DNA of 64,000 nucleotides from NCBI RefSeq assembly GCF_039978735.1, contig NZ_JBDWAS010000035.1, positions 1-64,000 on the forward strand, read 5' to 3'. The notes beneath the pieces were generated by a model, which did no database searches, was not told the origin of the DNA, and was given only the letters and a program-made list of their open reading frames with translations. Of this stretch, positions 1 to 7,532 are shown one piece after another. A program made the translations under genes and the position numbers. This stretch comes from Maricaulis sp039978735. Its GTDB lineage: Bacteria; Pseudomonadota; Alphaproteobacteria; Caulobacterales; Maricaulaceae. Positions within the stretch are counted from its first letter, which is position 1, and every line of letters begins with the position of its first letter.

Positions 1-140
1 CGCCCTGCGCCCGCTCGATACAGACGGCCAATACGCCCTCTGCTTCGGAGCCATAACCATCAAAACCATCAACCTCAACACACCGAAAATGTGTTAGCCA
101 TGTCCCCGAACAGGTGTCAGCCATGTCCCCGGGCTGAACA
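1..140 (+). mobile_element. Right end of an IS481-type insertion sequence (truncated by window edge)
   Basis: The sequence shows the last 31 codons of a transposase-like frame. They are followed by two near-identical copies of a GTGTYAGCCATGTCCCC motif, starting at about 91 and 114, that end in CTGAACA near 140. From memory, IS481-family elements carry a C-terminal integrase-core tail of this type and termini of this kind. The left end lies outside the window, so neither inverted repeats nor target duplication can be checked. Confidence 0.6.
2..97 (+). CDS. IS481-family transposase, C-terminal fragment
   Basis: This open frame enters from the left edge and ends at TAG 95-97, encoding about 31 residues. 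The tail contains ALRPLDTDGQYALCFGA followed by an ITIKTINL stretch. It resembles the small beta-strand tail after the DDE integrase core of IS481-type transposases, where the pattern is RPLxxDGxYxVxFGAxxI. The catalytic DDE residues lie upstream of the window, so activity cannot be judged. The family call rests on this tail and on the repeat motif that directly follows it. Confidence 0.55.
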   Translation, partial: ALRPLDTDGQYALCFGAITIKTINLNTPKMC

Positions 141-143
141 CTT

Positions 144-216
144 GTGCCGGGGCCCGGTTGAGCCTGCACCTGAAACGCCACCAGGCCCCGGAATAAATCC
201 GGGGGAAGCGGTGAAG
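144..216 (+). repeat. Dispersed intergenic repeat, copy 1 (inverted copy at 35649-35716)
   Basis: A block of about 70 nt contains GTGCCGGGGCC, CCTGAAACGCC and CCCCGGAATAAATCCGGGG in order. The same blocks in the same order occur on the opposite strand at 35649-35716 with scattered differences. The terminal CCCCGGAATAAATCCGGGG is itself a short hairpin. The block sits just outside the insertion-sequence end. It looks like a non-coding dispersed element. Confidence 0.6.
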
Positions 217-235
217 GTTGCGGCTGTGATACCCC

Positions 236-369
236 CTCTCCCCCACCGGGGAGAGGAATCAAAGGTGAGGGGCGGCCGCGGAGCGGCCCACTCAAAAGAC
301 TCTTTGCAGCGCTGTCGCGCGCCCCTCATCCGCCGCTTCGCGGCACCTTCTCCCCGGTCGGGGAGAAGG
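236..369. repeat. Pair of REP-like palindromes
   Basis: Two short GC-rich palindromes bracket this stretch: CTCTCCCCC-ACC-GGGGAGAG at 236-255 and CCTTCTCCCC-GGTC-GGGGAGAAGG at 346-369. The layout resembles bacterial interspersed palindromic elements. It lies downstream of apt, so it could mark the 3' end of that leftward transcript. No coding frame here has convincing family features. Confidence 0.5.
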
Positions 370-381
370 GGTGAGACCCCG

Positions 382-909
382 CTAATCGCCCTCGTACTGC
401 ACCAGCGACGACACCGGCACGCCGAGCGCTTCGATGCGTTTGGCGCCGCCCAGGTCGGGCAGGTCGATGACGAAGGCCGCGCCGACGACGGTGGCGCCGG
501 CGCGCTGCAGGAGGCGGATGGAGGCTTCGGCCGTGCCGCCGGTGGCGATCAGGTCGTCGACCAGCAGGACACGGTCGTTTTCCTGGATCGCGTCGACATG
601 GATCTCGATCGCGTCCTGGCCGTATTCCAACTCGTATTCCTCGATCAGCGTGCGGTGGGGCAGCTTGCCCCGCTTGCGCACCGGGGTGAAGCCGACGGAG
701 AGCTGGTGCGCCACGGCACCGCCCAGGATGAAGCCGCGCGCCTCGGTACCGGCCACCCGGTCGATCTTGGCGCCGGCCCAGGGCTGGACCATGCGGTCAA
801 CGGCGACGCGGAAAGCGCGCGCATCGCCGATCAGCGTGGTGACATCGCGGAACATGATGCCCGGCTTGGGATAGTCCGGAATCGTGCGGATGGCGGATTT
901 CAGGTCCAT
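382..909 (-). CDS. apt: Adenine phosphoribosyltransferase
   Basis: Encodes 175 residues and converts adenine plus PRPP to AMP in cytoplasmic purine salvage. The N-terminus (MDLKSAIRTIPDYPKPGIMFRD) is typical of Apt. The PRPP-binding motif RVLLVDDLIATGGTA lies near residues 123-137, and TEARGFILGGAVA precedes it as expected. The length matches the family. The start chosen is the ATG at 909; the frame stays open further upstream but that part overlaps the GST gene and has no family similarity. It is the last gene of a leftward group with the GST and LprI-like genes, 25 nt after the GST stop. Confidence 0.96.
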   Translation of the reverse strand: MDLKSAIRTIPDYPKPGIMFRDVTTLIGDARAFRVAVDRMVQPWAGAKIDRVAGTEARGFILGGAVAHQLSVGFTPVRKRGKLPHRTLIEEYELEYGQDAIEIHVDAIQENDRVLLVDDLIATGGTAEASIRLLQRAGATVVGAAFVIDLPDLGGAKRIEALGVPVSSLVQYEGD

Positions 910-934
910 GCGGAAAGATCCAGTTCGCTGTCGT

Positions 935-1567
935 TCAGCCGGTCGGGCCCGGCAGGGTCTCGGCCAGGGCGGCGCTGCGCCAGGCGGCATAGTCTTCATC
1001 GGCCAGCAGCTTATCGCAATAGTCCTGGGCGCCGGCATGCAGCGGAATGTCAAAGGTGTGGAAACGCACCGCGACCGGCGTGAAGAAGGCGTCGGCGATG
1101 CTCCAGCGGCCGAACAGCCAGGGGCCGTCGACACTGCCGACATCATTCCACAGCGCCTGGATGGCGGCGATATCGGCGCGGGTGCCGGCATTGAGGGCAA
1201 TGGCCTGCGGCGTGCGGCCGATATCCATGCCGCACTGGCCGCGCAGGGCGGTGAAACCGGCATGCATGCGGCAGACCGCAGCGCGCGCCAGCGCCCGCTG
1301 GCCCTCATGGTCCGGCCACAACCCCGGCTCGCGCTCGGCCGCCCATTCGGCAATCGCCAGCGAATCCCAGAATGTGCCGTGCTGTGTGGTCAGGGCCGGC
1401 ACGCTGCCGCCCGGCGACAGGTCGCTCACAGCCTGCCGTGTCTGCGGCGTGTAGAGCGGCACCAGGGCCTCGTCGAACTCGATGCCCGCCTTGCGCAGGA
1501 CCAGCCAGACCCGCAGGGACCAGCTGGAGTATCGCTTGTTGCCGATATGCAGGACCGGCCGGTCCAT
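935..1567 (-). CDS. Glutathione S-transferase family protein
   Basis: Encodes 210 residues. The N-terminal thioredoxin-like domain begins LHIGNKRYSSWSLRVWL, a signature of a bacterial GST subgroup in which a Ser/Tyr region near residue 13 binds glutathione. A conserved SVPALTT segment follows, then an all-helical C-terminal domain with WSIADAFFTPVA, the usual N-capping region. The substrate is unknown. The ATG at 1567 shares one base with the stop of the upstream LprI-like gene (TGATG), so the two are probably translationally coupled. The family is secure, the physiological role is not. Confidence 0.9.
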   Translation of the reverse strand: MDRPVLHIGNKRYSSWSLRVWLVLRKAGIEFDEALVPLYTPQTRQAVSDLSPGGSVPALTTQHGTFWDSLAIAEWAAEREPGLWPDHEGQRALARAAVCRMHAGFTALRGQCGMDIGRTPQAIALNAGTRADIAAIQALWNDVGSVDGPWLFGRWSIADAFFTPVAVRFHTFDIPLHAGAQDYCDKLLADEDYAAWRSAALAETLPGPTG

Positions 1568-1965
1568 CACATCGTCTCCAGTTCCTGCGTGCGGGCCCGG
1601 GTCAGGGTGATGCGGCAGTCCAGGCCGATCTCCTCGCGGCTGTCCTCGCCGATGAACATCAGTGCGGTGCGCCGGTCGCATTCGGCATCGCGATAGGCGT
1701 GCCAGGCCGTCTGGGCGGCCTCGAAATGCGCTTCGGCGCCGAAATGACCGCCGGAGTCGAAGTCGGATTCGCGGGCTTCCTCAAGGGCCGCCTCGGCCGC
1801 ACGCTCGAGCGCTGTTTCGGCATCGTCGAGCAGGCCGCGCAGGCAGCGGCGGCGGGCCGGCCAGTCGGTGAGGTGTTCGGAGCATTCCACCGCCGGGCGG
1901 GGCGGCGTGAATTCCGGCATCTGGACAGTCGCGACCGCCCAGCTGAGTGCAACCACCGTGATCAT
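1567..1965 (-). CDS. Secreted DUF1311 / LprI-family protein
   Basis: Encodes 132 residues. The N-terminus is short and hydrophobic (MITVVALSWAVATVQ), consistent with a weak signal peptide. The body has the DUF1311 pattern: a Cys early in the domain, a helical Ala/Glu-rich stretch, then FEAAQTAWHAYRDAEC and a late Cys before LTRARTQELE. Members include the mycobacterial lysozyme inhibitor LprI, but most have no known function. It is the first gene of a leftward group with GST and apt. The inhibitor role is only a family-level suggestion. Confidence 0.75.
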   Translation of the reverse strand: MITVVALSWAVATVQMPEFTPPRPAVECSEHLTDWPARRRCLRGLLDDAETALERAAEAALEEARESDFDSGGHFGAEAHFEAAQTAWHAYRDAECDRRTALMFIGEDSREEIGLDCRITLTRARTQELETM

Positions 1966-2036
1966 GGTGTCCCCTTCATCCTTGCCCGGCGGCCTTTATG
2001 GACGAGGCCGCGGCGCGGGGAAAGGGTGGCCTGCGG

Positions 2037-2786
2037 CTAGGGAATGCCGGCTTCGTGGAGATACTCCGCCAGGGTGGTGAGGAATTCGCCATTGAGGCGG
2101 CGCGCGATCCCGTAGGACTCGGTGTTCGTGCCAAGCGGGACAGTGTGACCGACATGCACAGCGACCACAAAAGGTTCGCCGTCAATCTGCGCGACGAGCG
2201 GCGTGCCCGACAGGCCTTGCCGCGACCGGCACTCGTGAATCAGCAAGCCGGGATCGGCAAAGGCGACGGGCGACTGGCGGACGTGGCAGGGCGCCCGGTC
2301 GACCGGACGGACGAGCAGCGACAGCTCGCCGTGATCCACGTCGCCCGCAGCCAGAACCCGCAAGCGCGGCGTCATCTCAGGCAGCCGGCGGCGCGTGCGC
2401 AGGATCGCCCAGTCCGAGACGAAACCGGACGCCGTGTCATCGGCCAGGCGGCCGGTACGGACATCGACGATCTCGCCCGTCGTTTCGGGTACACCGCGCA
2501 CTTGGCAGTCGCGCGGCCCGTCAGCGCCCTGCAGGGCATGGCGCGCTGCGAGCAGAATATCGAAACCCGGCCGCGCCCCGGAACGGGCATCGAGCACGAC
2601 GGCACGGCTGAGATAATAGCGATCTTCCTGTGCATCGTGGCAGAGCAGCTGGACGACGCTTTCGCGATAGAAATCGTAGGTCTGGGCGTCGAGCGCATCG
2701 AACGCGACAATGTCGCTGGCCATCGCGCGCGATTGCGGACCGAAGGTCAGGGCAGCCAAGAGGGCAGTCAGGACGAAACGATACAT
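2037..2786 (-). CDS. Secreted trypsin-like serine protease
   Basis: Encodes 249 residues. A signal peptide spans about residues 1-23 (MYRFVLTALLAALTFGPQSRAMA), so the product is exported. The chymotrypsin-like triad is visible as His83 in LLAARHALQG, Asp125 in SDWAILR and Ser193 in RQGLSGTPLV, where the usual GDSGGP is GLSGTP. Cys residues at 49, 94, 167 and 186 could form disulfides. The start is the ATG at 2786; the frame is open further upstream but that part runs through palindromic repeats and lacks a signal peptide. The gene stands alone between two leftward groups, and its substrate is unknown. Confidence 0.8.
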   Translation of the reverse strand: MYRFVLTALLAALTFGPQSRAMASDIVAFDALDAQTYDFYRESVVQLLCHDAQEDRYYLSRAVVLDARSGARPGFDILLAARHALQGADGPRDCQVRGVPETTGEIVDVRTGRLADDTASGFVSDWAILRTRRRLPEMTPRLRVLAAGDVDHGELSLLVRPVDRAPCHVRQSPVAFADPGLLIHECRSRQGLSGTPLVAQIDGEPFVVAVHVGHTVPLGTNTESYGIARRLNGEFLTTLAEYLHEAGIP

Positions 2787-2853
2787 GCAGCAAGTGTAGA
2801 CCCGCCGCACGCGATCCGTCCAGCCGGCCGCCAGGGCAGGGTCTTGAGCGATC

Positions 2854-2898
2854 GCGTGATCGAACCGGTGAACCGGTGCCCACTTAACCTGATCACGC
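2854..2898 (+). repeat. 45-nt nested-hairpin repeat, type A copy 1
   Basis: Order of parts: outer stem GCGTGATC, constant GAACC, inner stem GGTGAA, constant CCGGT, one variable base, constant CCCAC, inner stem TTAACC, T, outer stem GATCACGC. One inner-stem base is mismatched (TTAACC against the expected TTCACC). It lies 60 bp before a second copy, between mtnP and the protease gene. Confidence 0.85.
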
Positions 2899-2913
2899 TC
2901 GGCTTGAGTGGTC

Positions 2914-2958
2914 GCGTGATCGAACCGGTGAACCGGTACCCACTTCACCTGATCACGC
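2914..2958 (+). repeat. 45-nt nested-hairpin repeat, type A copy 2
   Basis: Same architecture as the copy at 2854, with both stems perfect: GCGTGATC/GATCACGC and GGTGAA/TTCACC. It ends one base before the stop codon of mtnP, so it would form a hairpin at the very 3' end of that leftward message. No T-tract follows, so it need not be a terminator. Confidence 0.88.
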
Positions 2959-2959
2959 T

Positions 2960-3826
2960 TCAGAGCACCCGTCCGGCAATCGCGCGCAGGCGTTCGACGA
3001 CAACGGGATCGCGCGCCCCGGGCGGTGTGATGATCGCAGTGTCGAGCACGGTGTCGACCGGGTCGGGCGCGCGCTCGCGGCCGGCCAGCATGGCCGTCAG
3101 GCGGGTCAGCAGAGCCTTGGCCTTGACCGTATTGTCGCGCATCACGCGCAGCACGGCGGCAACGTCGACACTTTCCTCGCCATCGTGCCAGCAGTCGTAA
3201 TCCGTCACCATGGCGATCGAGGCATAGGGCAGCTCGGCCTCGCGGGCGAGCCGGGCCTCGGGCATGTTGGTCATGCCGATCACGTCCATGCCCCAATGCC
3301 GGTAGAGCTCGCTCTCGGCACGGGTGGAAAACTGCGGCCCCTCGATCGTGATATAGGTGCCACCGCGCTGCACCGGCACGCCGGCGGCCTCGCCGGCATC
3401 GCCGATCAGCCCCGCCAGGCGGGCACAGACGGGCTGGGCCATGGGCACGTGTGCGACACAGCCCGCGCCGAAAAAGCTGCGCGCGCGGCCATCGGTACGA
3501 TCAACATACTGGTCGACGATCACGAAATGCCCCGGCGCCAGATGCTCGCGCAGCGAGCCGCAGGCCGAGATCGAGACGATATCCGTACAGCCCGCCATTT
3601 TCAGCGCCGCGATATTGGCGCGGAAGGGAATGTCGGACGGCGACAGCCGATGCCCGGCCCCGTGACGCGGCAGGAAGACGAGTTCGACGCCGTTCAGGGA
3701 TCCATGGGTCAGGGGTGCCGACGGCGCCCCCCAGGGCGTCTCGACGGCTTCACTGCGGACGTTTTCGAGCCCGTCGAGCGCGTAGAGGCCGGAGCCGCCG
3801 ATGATGCCGAGTTTCCAGTGCGTCAT
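2960..3826 (-). CDS. mtnP: S-methyl-5'-thioadenosine phosphorylase
   Basis: Encodes 288 residues and phosphorolyses methylthioadenosine to adenine and methylthioribose-1-phosphate in methionine salvage. Motifs: LGIIGGSGLYAL at the N-terminus (phosphate loop), LPRHGAGHRLSPSDIPFRANI (residues about 54-74), ACGSLRE, and YITIEGPQFSTRAESELYR with IGMTNMPEA, all typical of the MTAP branch of nucleoside phosphorylases. The adenine it releases is the substrate of Apt, whose gene lies 2 kb downstream on the same strand. The ATG at 3826 gives the family-typical N-terminus. Confidence 0.94.
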   Translation of the reverse strand: MTHWKLGIIGGSGLYALDGLENVRSEAVETPWGAPSAPLTHGSLNGVELVFLPRHGAGHRLSPSDIPFRANIAALKMAGCTDIVSISACGSLREHLAPGHFVIVDQYVDRTDGRARSFFGAGCVAHVPMAQPVCARLAGLIGDAGEAAGVPVQRGGTYITIEGPQFSTRAESELYRHWGMDVIGMTNMPEARLAREAELPYASIAMVTDYDCWHDGEESVDVAAVLRVMRDNTVKAKALLTRLTAMLAGRERAPDPVDTVLDTAIITPPGARDPVVVERLRAIAGRVL

Positions 3827-3849
3827 GTGTTGTCTTCCGTCTTTCGCGA

Positions 3850-4011
3850 TCCCGGGGGCTCGCCCCGCTTGCGGGGGAGCTGTCCGCGTCAGCGGACTGA
3901 GGGGGCGGTGCGGAGCACCGCTGAGCGCAGCAGCGCGCAGACTTACCCCCATCGACCTCCCCCGGCCTGGGGCCGGGTTCGGCCACTTCCCCCGCTTTCG
4001 CAGGGGAAGCC
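3850..4011. repeat. GC-rich intergenic palindromic repeat cluster
   Basis: Between mtnP and petC lie several stem-loops: CTCCCCCGCAAGC-type arms around 3860-3880, GTCCGC-GTCA-GCGGAC at 3882-3897, GCGGTGC-GGA-GCACCGC around 3906-3924 and CCCCCGCTTTCGCAGGGG near 3990-4007. They resemble compound interspersed palindromic elements common in alphaproteobacteria. No gene is supported here. Confidence 0.5.
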
Positions 4012-4024
4012 TGGTGTCGTTTGC

Positions 4025-4064
4025 AAAACAAAAAGGCCGCGAACGTTTCCGCTCGCGGCCTTTT
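4025..4064 (-). terminator. Rho-independent terminator of petABC
   Basis: The stem GGCCGCGA / TCGCGGCC (4035-4060) is followed, on the minus strand, by TTTTTGTTTT. It lies 24 nt after the petC stop codon. A short T-tract on the other side suggests weak two-way activity. Confidence 0.8.
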
Positions 4065-4087
4065 CAATCCGGTGCCAGGCGAAACGC

Positions 4088-4888
4088 CTAGTGCTTCACG
4101 TTCCGCCAGACCTGGCGGTAGGCCAGATAGACCAGGACGGCGAAGATGAAGAGATACATCAGCACCATCACGCCCATCTGCTTGCGCGCTTCCATGTGCG
4201 GATCGCCGGCCCAGGTGAGGAAGGTCACCACGTCCTCGGCCATCTGCTCCATGGACGCCGTCGTGCCGTCATCATAGGAGATGATGTCGTCGACCAGCGG
4301 CGGTGCCATGGCGATCGCGCCACCGGCGAAGTAAGCGTTGTAGTACTGGCCCGGCGACAGGTGGGAGTCTTCGGGAGCCTCTTCATAGCCCAGCAGCAGC
4401 GAGCGGATATAGTCCGCACCGCCCGAGCGCGCCTTGACGATCAGGGACAGGTCCGGCGGGTAGGCCCCGCCATTGGAAGCGCGGGCCTGCTGCTCGTTCT
4501 CGAACGGCGCCGGGAAGGCGTCGGACGGCAGACCGTCACGCATGAACATGTCGCCGTCATCGTTCGGGCCGTCCTCGACCTGGTAGCCCGCGGCAATCTG
4601 CATCACGATCGGGTTGTCATTCGGGTTCGGATACTGTTCCGACTCGAACGGACCGCCCTTCTGGCCCAGATTGCGGAAGCGCATCAGGTTCATCGAGTGA
4701 CAGGAAGCGCAGACCTCCTGGTAGACCTGATAGCCACGCTGGACCGCATTGCGGTCGAACGTGCCGAACGGGCCCTCGAATTCCCAGGCGTAGTTTTCCG
4801 GTGCGTGGGTGTCACCCTCGACGGCCAGCGCCGTGGCCGAGAGGCCGACAGCTGCCAGGGCAGCGGCGAAAATACGGGTCATCATCAT
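4088..4888 (-). CDS. petC: Cytochrome c1 (ubiquinol-cytochrome c reductase subunit)
   Basis: Encodes 266 residues and carries electrons from the Rieske protein to cytochrome c on the periplasmic side of the bc1 complex. Visible are a signal peptide (about 1-22), the heme-attachment motif C60-A-S-C63-H64, the region AGGAIAMAPPLVDD expected to contain the axial Met, and one C-terminal membrane anchor (about 239-258, MGVMVLMYLFIFAVLVYLAY). The length is usual for the bacterial subunit. It is the last gene of petA-petB-petC, 15 nt after petB. Confidence 0.97.
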   Translation of the reverse strand: MMMTRIFAAALAAVGLSATALAVEGDTHAPENYAWEFEGPFGTFDRNAVQRGYQVYQEVCASCHSMNLMRFRNLGQKGGPFESEQYPNPNDNPIVMQIAAGYQVEDGPNDDGDMFMRDGLPSDAFPAPFENEQQARASNGGAYPPDLSLIVKARSGGADYIRSLLLGYEEAPEDSHLSPGQYYNAYFAGGAIAMAPPLVDDIISYDDGTTASMEQMAEDVVTFLTWAGDPHMEARKQMGVMVLMYLFIFAVLVYLAYRQVWRNVKH

Positions 4889-4903
4889 GATCTCGTCGCT
4901 CCC

Positions 4904-6175
4904 TTAGGACTTGTCTTCACCGAGGACGGACGCCTCGATCGACGCCGGACGGTCCTTCGGCTTCTCGACAATGCCCATCACCGGCAGGATGACGATGAAG
5001 TAGGCGAAGTAGTAAGCCGTCAGGAACTGCGCCAGGTGTACGAATTTCACGGCGCCGATGAACGGATCGTCCGGGTTCTTCGCACCGCACCAGCCCAGGC
5101 CCAGTGCCGCAATCACGAAGAAGATGAAGAACCAGCGCGTCAGCGGACGGTAGCGCATCGAGCGCACCTTGGACGTATCCAGCCAGGGCAGGACGAACAG
5201 GATGCCGATGGCGCCGAACATCGCGATGACACCGCCCAGCTTCGCATCGATCGGGCCGATGTCGAAGGTGATGGCGCGCAGGATCGCGTAGAAGGGCAGG
5301 TAATACCATTCAGGCACGATGTGCGCCGGCGTCGAGAGCGGGTTCGCCTCGATATAGTTGTCGGCGTGGCCCAGAACGTTCGGCATGTAGAAGACGAAGG
5401 TCGCGAAAACCATCAGGTAGACGATGATCGCGAAGCCGTCCTTCACCGTGTAGTACGGGTGGAAGGGCAGTGCGTCCTTCTTCGGGTCCTTGATTTCCAG
5501 ACCGGCCGGATTGCCATTGCCCGGCACGTGCAGCGCCCAGATGTGCAGGCCGACAACGCCGGCAATCACGAAGGGCAGCAGGTAGTGCAGGGAGAAGAAG
5601 CGGTTCAGCGTGGCCTGGCCAACCGAGAAGCCGCCCCACAGCCATTCCCGGATCGCGTCGCCGACGAAGGGCAGCGCGCCGATCAGGTTGGTGATCACCA
5701 TGGCGCCCCAGTAGGACATCTGGCCCCAGGGCAGCACATAGCCCATGAAACCCGTCGCCATCATCAGCAGATAGATGACAACGCCGAGGATCCACAGGAC
5801 CTCGCGCGGCGCCTTGTACGATCCGTAGTACAGGCCCCGGAACATGTGCAGGTAGACCGCCACGAAGAAGAAGCTGGCGCCGTTGGCGTGCATCGACTGG
5901 ATCAGCCAGCCGAAGGGCACATCGCGGCGGATGCGCTCGACGCTTTCGAAAGCGTGCGCCTCGTGCGCCACATAGTGCATGGCGAGCACGATGCCGGTGA
6001 CGATCTGGATCATCAGGAAGACGGCGAGGATACCGCCGAACGTCCACCAGTAGTTCAGATTCCGCGGCGTCGGGAAGTCGACGAAGCTGTCATAGCCCAG
6101 GCGGATGATCGGAAGACGGGAGTCGAGCCATTTCTCGATTCCGGTCTTCGGCTCGTAAGTCGAATGTCCGCTCAT
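4904..6175 (-). CDS. petB: Cytochrome b of the bc1 complex
   Basis: Encodes 423 residues forming the quinol-oxidising membrane core. Eight or more hydrophobic helices are visible. The heme-ligand regions include LAMHYVAHEAHAF, QSMHANGASFFFVAVYLHMFRG and GVVGLHIWALHVPG. The PEWYYLPFYAILR segment matches the PEWY loop of the Qo site. The first codon overlaps the petA stop (ATGA), indicating coupled translation. Confidence 0.98.
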   Translation of the reverse strand: MSGHSTYEPKTGIEKWLDSRLPIIRLGYDSFVDFPTPRNLNYWWTFGGILAVFLMIQIVTGIVLAMHYVAHEAHAFESVERIRRDVPFGWLIQSMHANGASFFFVAVYLHMFRGLYYGSYKAPREVLWILGVVIYLLMMATGFMGYVLPWGQMSYWGAMVITNLIGALPFVGDAIREWLWGGFSVGQATLNRFFSLHYLLPFVIAGVVGLHIWALHVPGNGNPAGLEIKDPKKDALPFHPYYTVKDGFAIIVYLMVFATFVFYMPNVLGHADNYIEANPLSTPAHIVPEWYYLPFYAILRAITFDIGPIDAKLGGVIAMFGAIGILFVLPWLDTSKVRSMRYRPLTRWFFIFFVIAALGLGWCGAKNPDDPFIGAVKFVHLAQFLTAYYFAYFIVILPVMGIVEKPKDRPASIEASVLGEDKS

Positions 6176-6816
6176 GCCGCAGCCCCCGAAGCGTCAGCGA
6201 CCTGCCATCCGGAGACAGCTGCCTCGTCGGGCGACAGGCCGATCTTCACCGTGTTTTCCGATTCGAAATAATAGTCCGGAACCGGCAGGTTTTCCGGCGC
6301 CGGTCCGCGACGGATCCGCGCCGAGGTGTCGTAGTGCGAACCGTGGCAGGGGCAGTACCAGCCGTCATAGTCGCCGGTATTGGCGCCCAGGCCCAGCGGC
6401 ACGCAGCCGAGGTGCGTGCAATTGCCCTTCACGATCAGGTATTCCGGCCGCAGCACGCGGTTGGCGTCGATCGCCGGAATGCCGGTCGGCAGGTTGTCGT
6501 TGCGGGCGTCCTCGTCCGGGAGCGCGTTCAGCGCGACCGAGCGGGCCTCCGCGATCTCTTCCTCGGTCCGGTGCCGGATGAAGACCGGGCCACCGCGCCA
6601 CATGACGGTGATCTCCGATCCCACCGGGACCAGCGAGACATCGACGCGGATGGATCCCAGCGCCAGCGTATCCGCTGCGGGATTCATCTGATCGATGAAC
6701 GGCCAGGCCACGAGACCGCCACCGACAGCGGCCGCGCCGCCTGCAGCGATATAGATGAAGTCGCGGCGTGTCGGTTCATCACCGTGTCCGCCGGGCGCGC
6801 CGTTCTCTTCCGTCAC
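6172..6816 (-). CDS. petA: Rieske iron-sulfur subunit of cytochrome bc1
   Basis: Encodes 214 residues from a GTG start. A twin-arginine motif (TRRDF, residues 16-20) precedes the single N-terminal membrane helix, as expected for Tat-exported Rieske proteins. The 2Fe-2S ligands are C133-T-H135 with C138, and C155-P-C157-H158. The GTG at 6816 was chosen because AGAAGAGG lies about 7 nt upstream; the frame extends 21 codons further but without a ribosome site or similarity. It is the first gene of petABC. Confidence 0.95.
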   Translation of the reverse strand: MTEENGAPGGHGDEPTRRDFIYIAAGGAAAVGGGLVAWPFIDQMNPAADTLALGSIRVDVSLVPVGSEITVMWRGGPVFIRHRTEEEIAEARSVALNALPDEDARNDNLPTGIPAIDANRVLRPEYLIVKGNCTHLGCVPLGLGANTGDYDGWYCPCHGSHYDTSARIRRGPAPENLPVPDYYFESENTVKIGLSPDEAAVSGWQVADASGAAA

Positions 6817-7006
6817 GAGCCGACCTCTTCTCTTGTCTATAACGGGCCTGCACAAAGCCGGGCCCTGCCCCAGAAACATGCGTCAATCTTGACGACCCCG
6901 TCCAAGACGGGGTTTGACGCGGTATAAACTACTCCCGGACCCACTGACCAGTAGGCGGCGCAATGCCGCATGCAGACAGATGGCTCCAGTCTGTGCGCGG
7001 CTTAGA

Positions 7007-7462
7007 ATGCGGATCGTATTTTTTCAACCGGATATTCCGCAAAACCTTGGGGCTTCCATGCGGACGGCCGCCTGTTTCGGGGCCGGAATGGACGTCATCG
7101 AACCCTGCGCTTTTCCCCTGACGGACAAGGGAATTCGCAAGGCCGCCATGGACTATGGCGCAGCCATTGCGCCGGTGCGCCATGCCGGCTGGAATACCTA
7201 CACAGAAAGTGCAGAAGCCCGCACGGGCCGCCTCGTTCTGTTCACCACATCGGGCGCGACAGACCTGTGGGATTTTTCTTTCCGGCCGGATGACCGCCTC
7301 CTGTTCGGCCGTGAAAGTGCCGGTGTCACCGAGGAAGTCCATACCGCGGCGGATTGTCGCGTGCGGATTCCGATTCGCGCGGACATGCGCTCGCTCAATG
7401 TCGCGATGAGCGCCGGGATCGCGCTGGCAGAAGCGAGCCGCCAGCTTCGCAACAACCCCTGA
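7007..7462 (+). CDS. trmL: tRNA (cytidine(34)-2'-O)-methyltransferase, SPOUT family
   Basis: Encodes 151 residues, the normal TrmL length. The N-terminus MRIVFFQPDIPQNLGASMRTAACFG is the SPOUT substrate region. The SAM-binding trefoil knot appears as LLFGRESAGVTEEVH, VRIPIRADMRSLNVAMSAGIALAEA. TrmL methylates the wobble base of tRNA-Leu isoacceptors. The ATG at 7007 starts the family-conserved sequence; upstream in-frame codons have no similarity. It is divergent from petABC and is not obviously in an operon. Confidence 0.93.
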   Translation: MRIVFFQPDIPQNLGASMRTAACFGAGMDVIEPCAFPLTDKGIRKAAMDYGAAIAPVRHAGWNTYTESAEARTGRLVLFTTSGATDLWDFSFRPDDRLLFGRESAGVTEEVHTAADCRVRIPIRADMRSLNVAMSAGIALAEASRQLRNNP

Positions 7463-7532
7463 ATCTGTTTGAATATCATTTCTATCTGAAGTAGCATTCA
7501 CGCGCATATCTGGTACGGCTCGGGAGGGTTGG

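Noticed and set aside
2036..3296. N-terminally extended form of the secreted protease (419 codons)
   Set aside because: The extension crosses two 45-nt repeats and part of mtnP and lacks a signal peptide. The ATG at 2786 gives a proper one.
3185..6271. Long plus-strand open frame of about 1028 codons opposite mtnP and petABC
   Set aside because: It is antisense to well-supported genes, rich in His, Arg, Asp and Gln from complement codon bias, and has no family motif.
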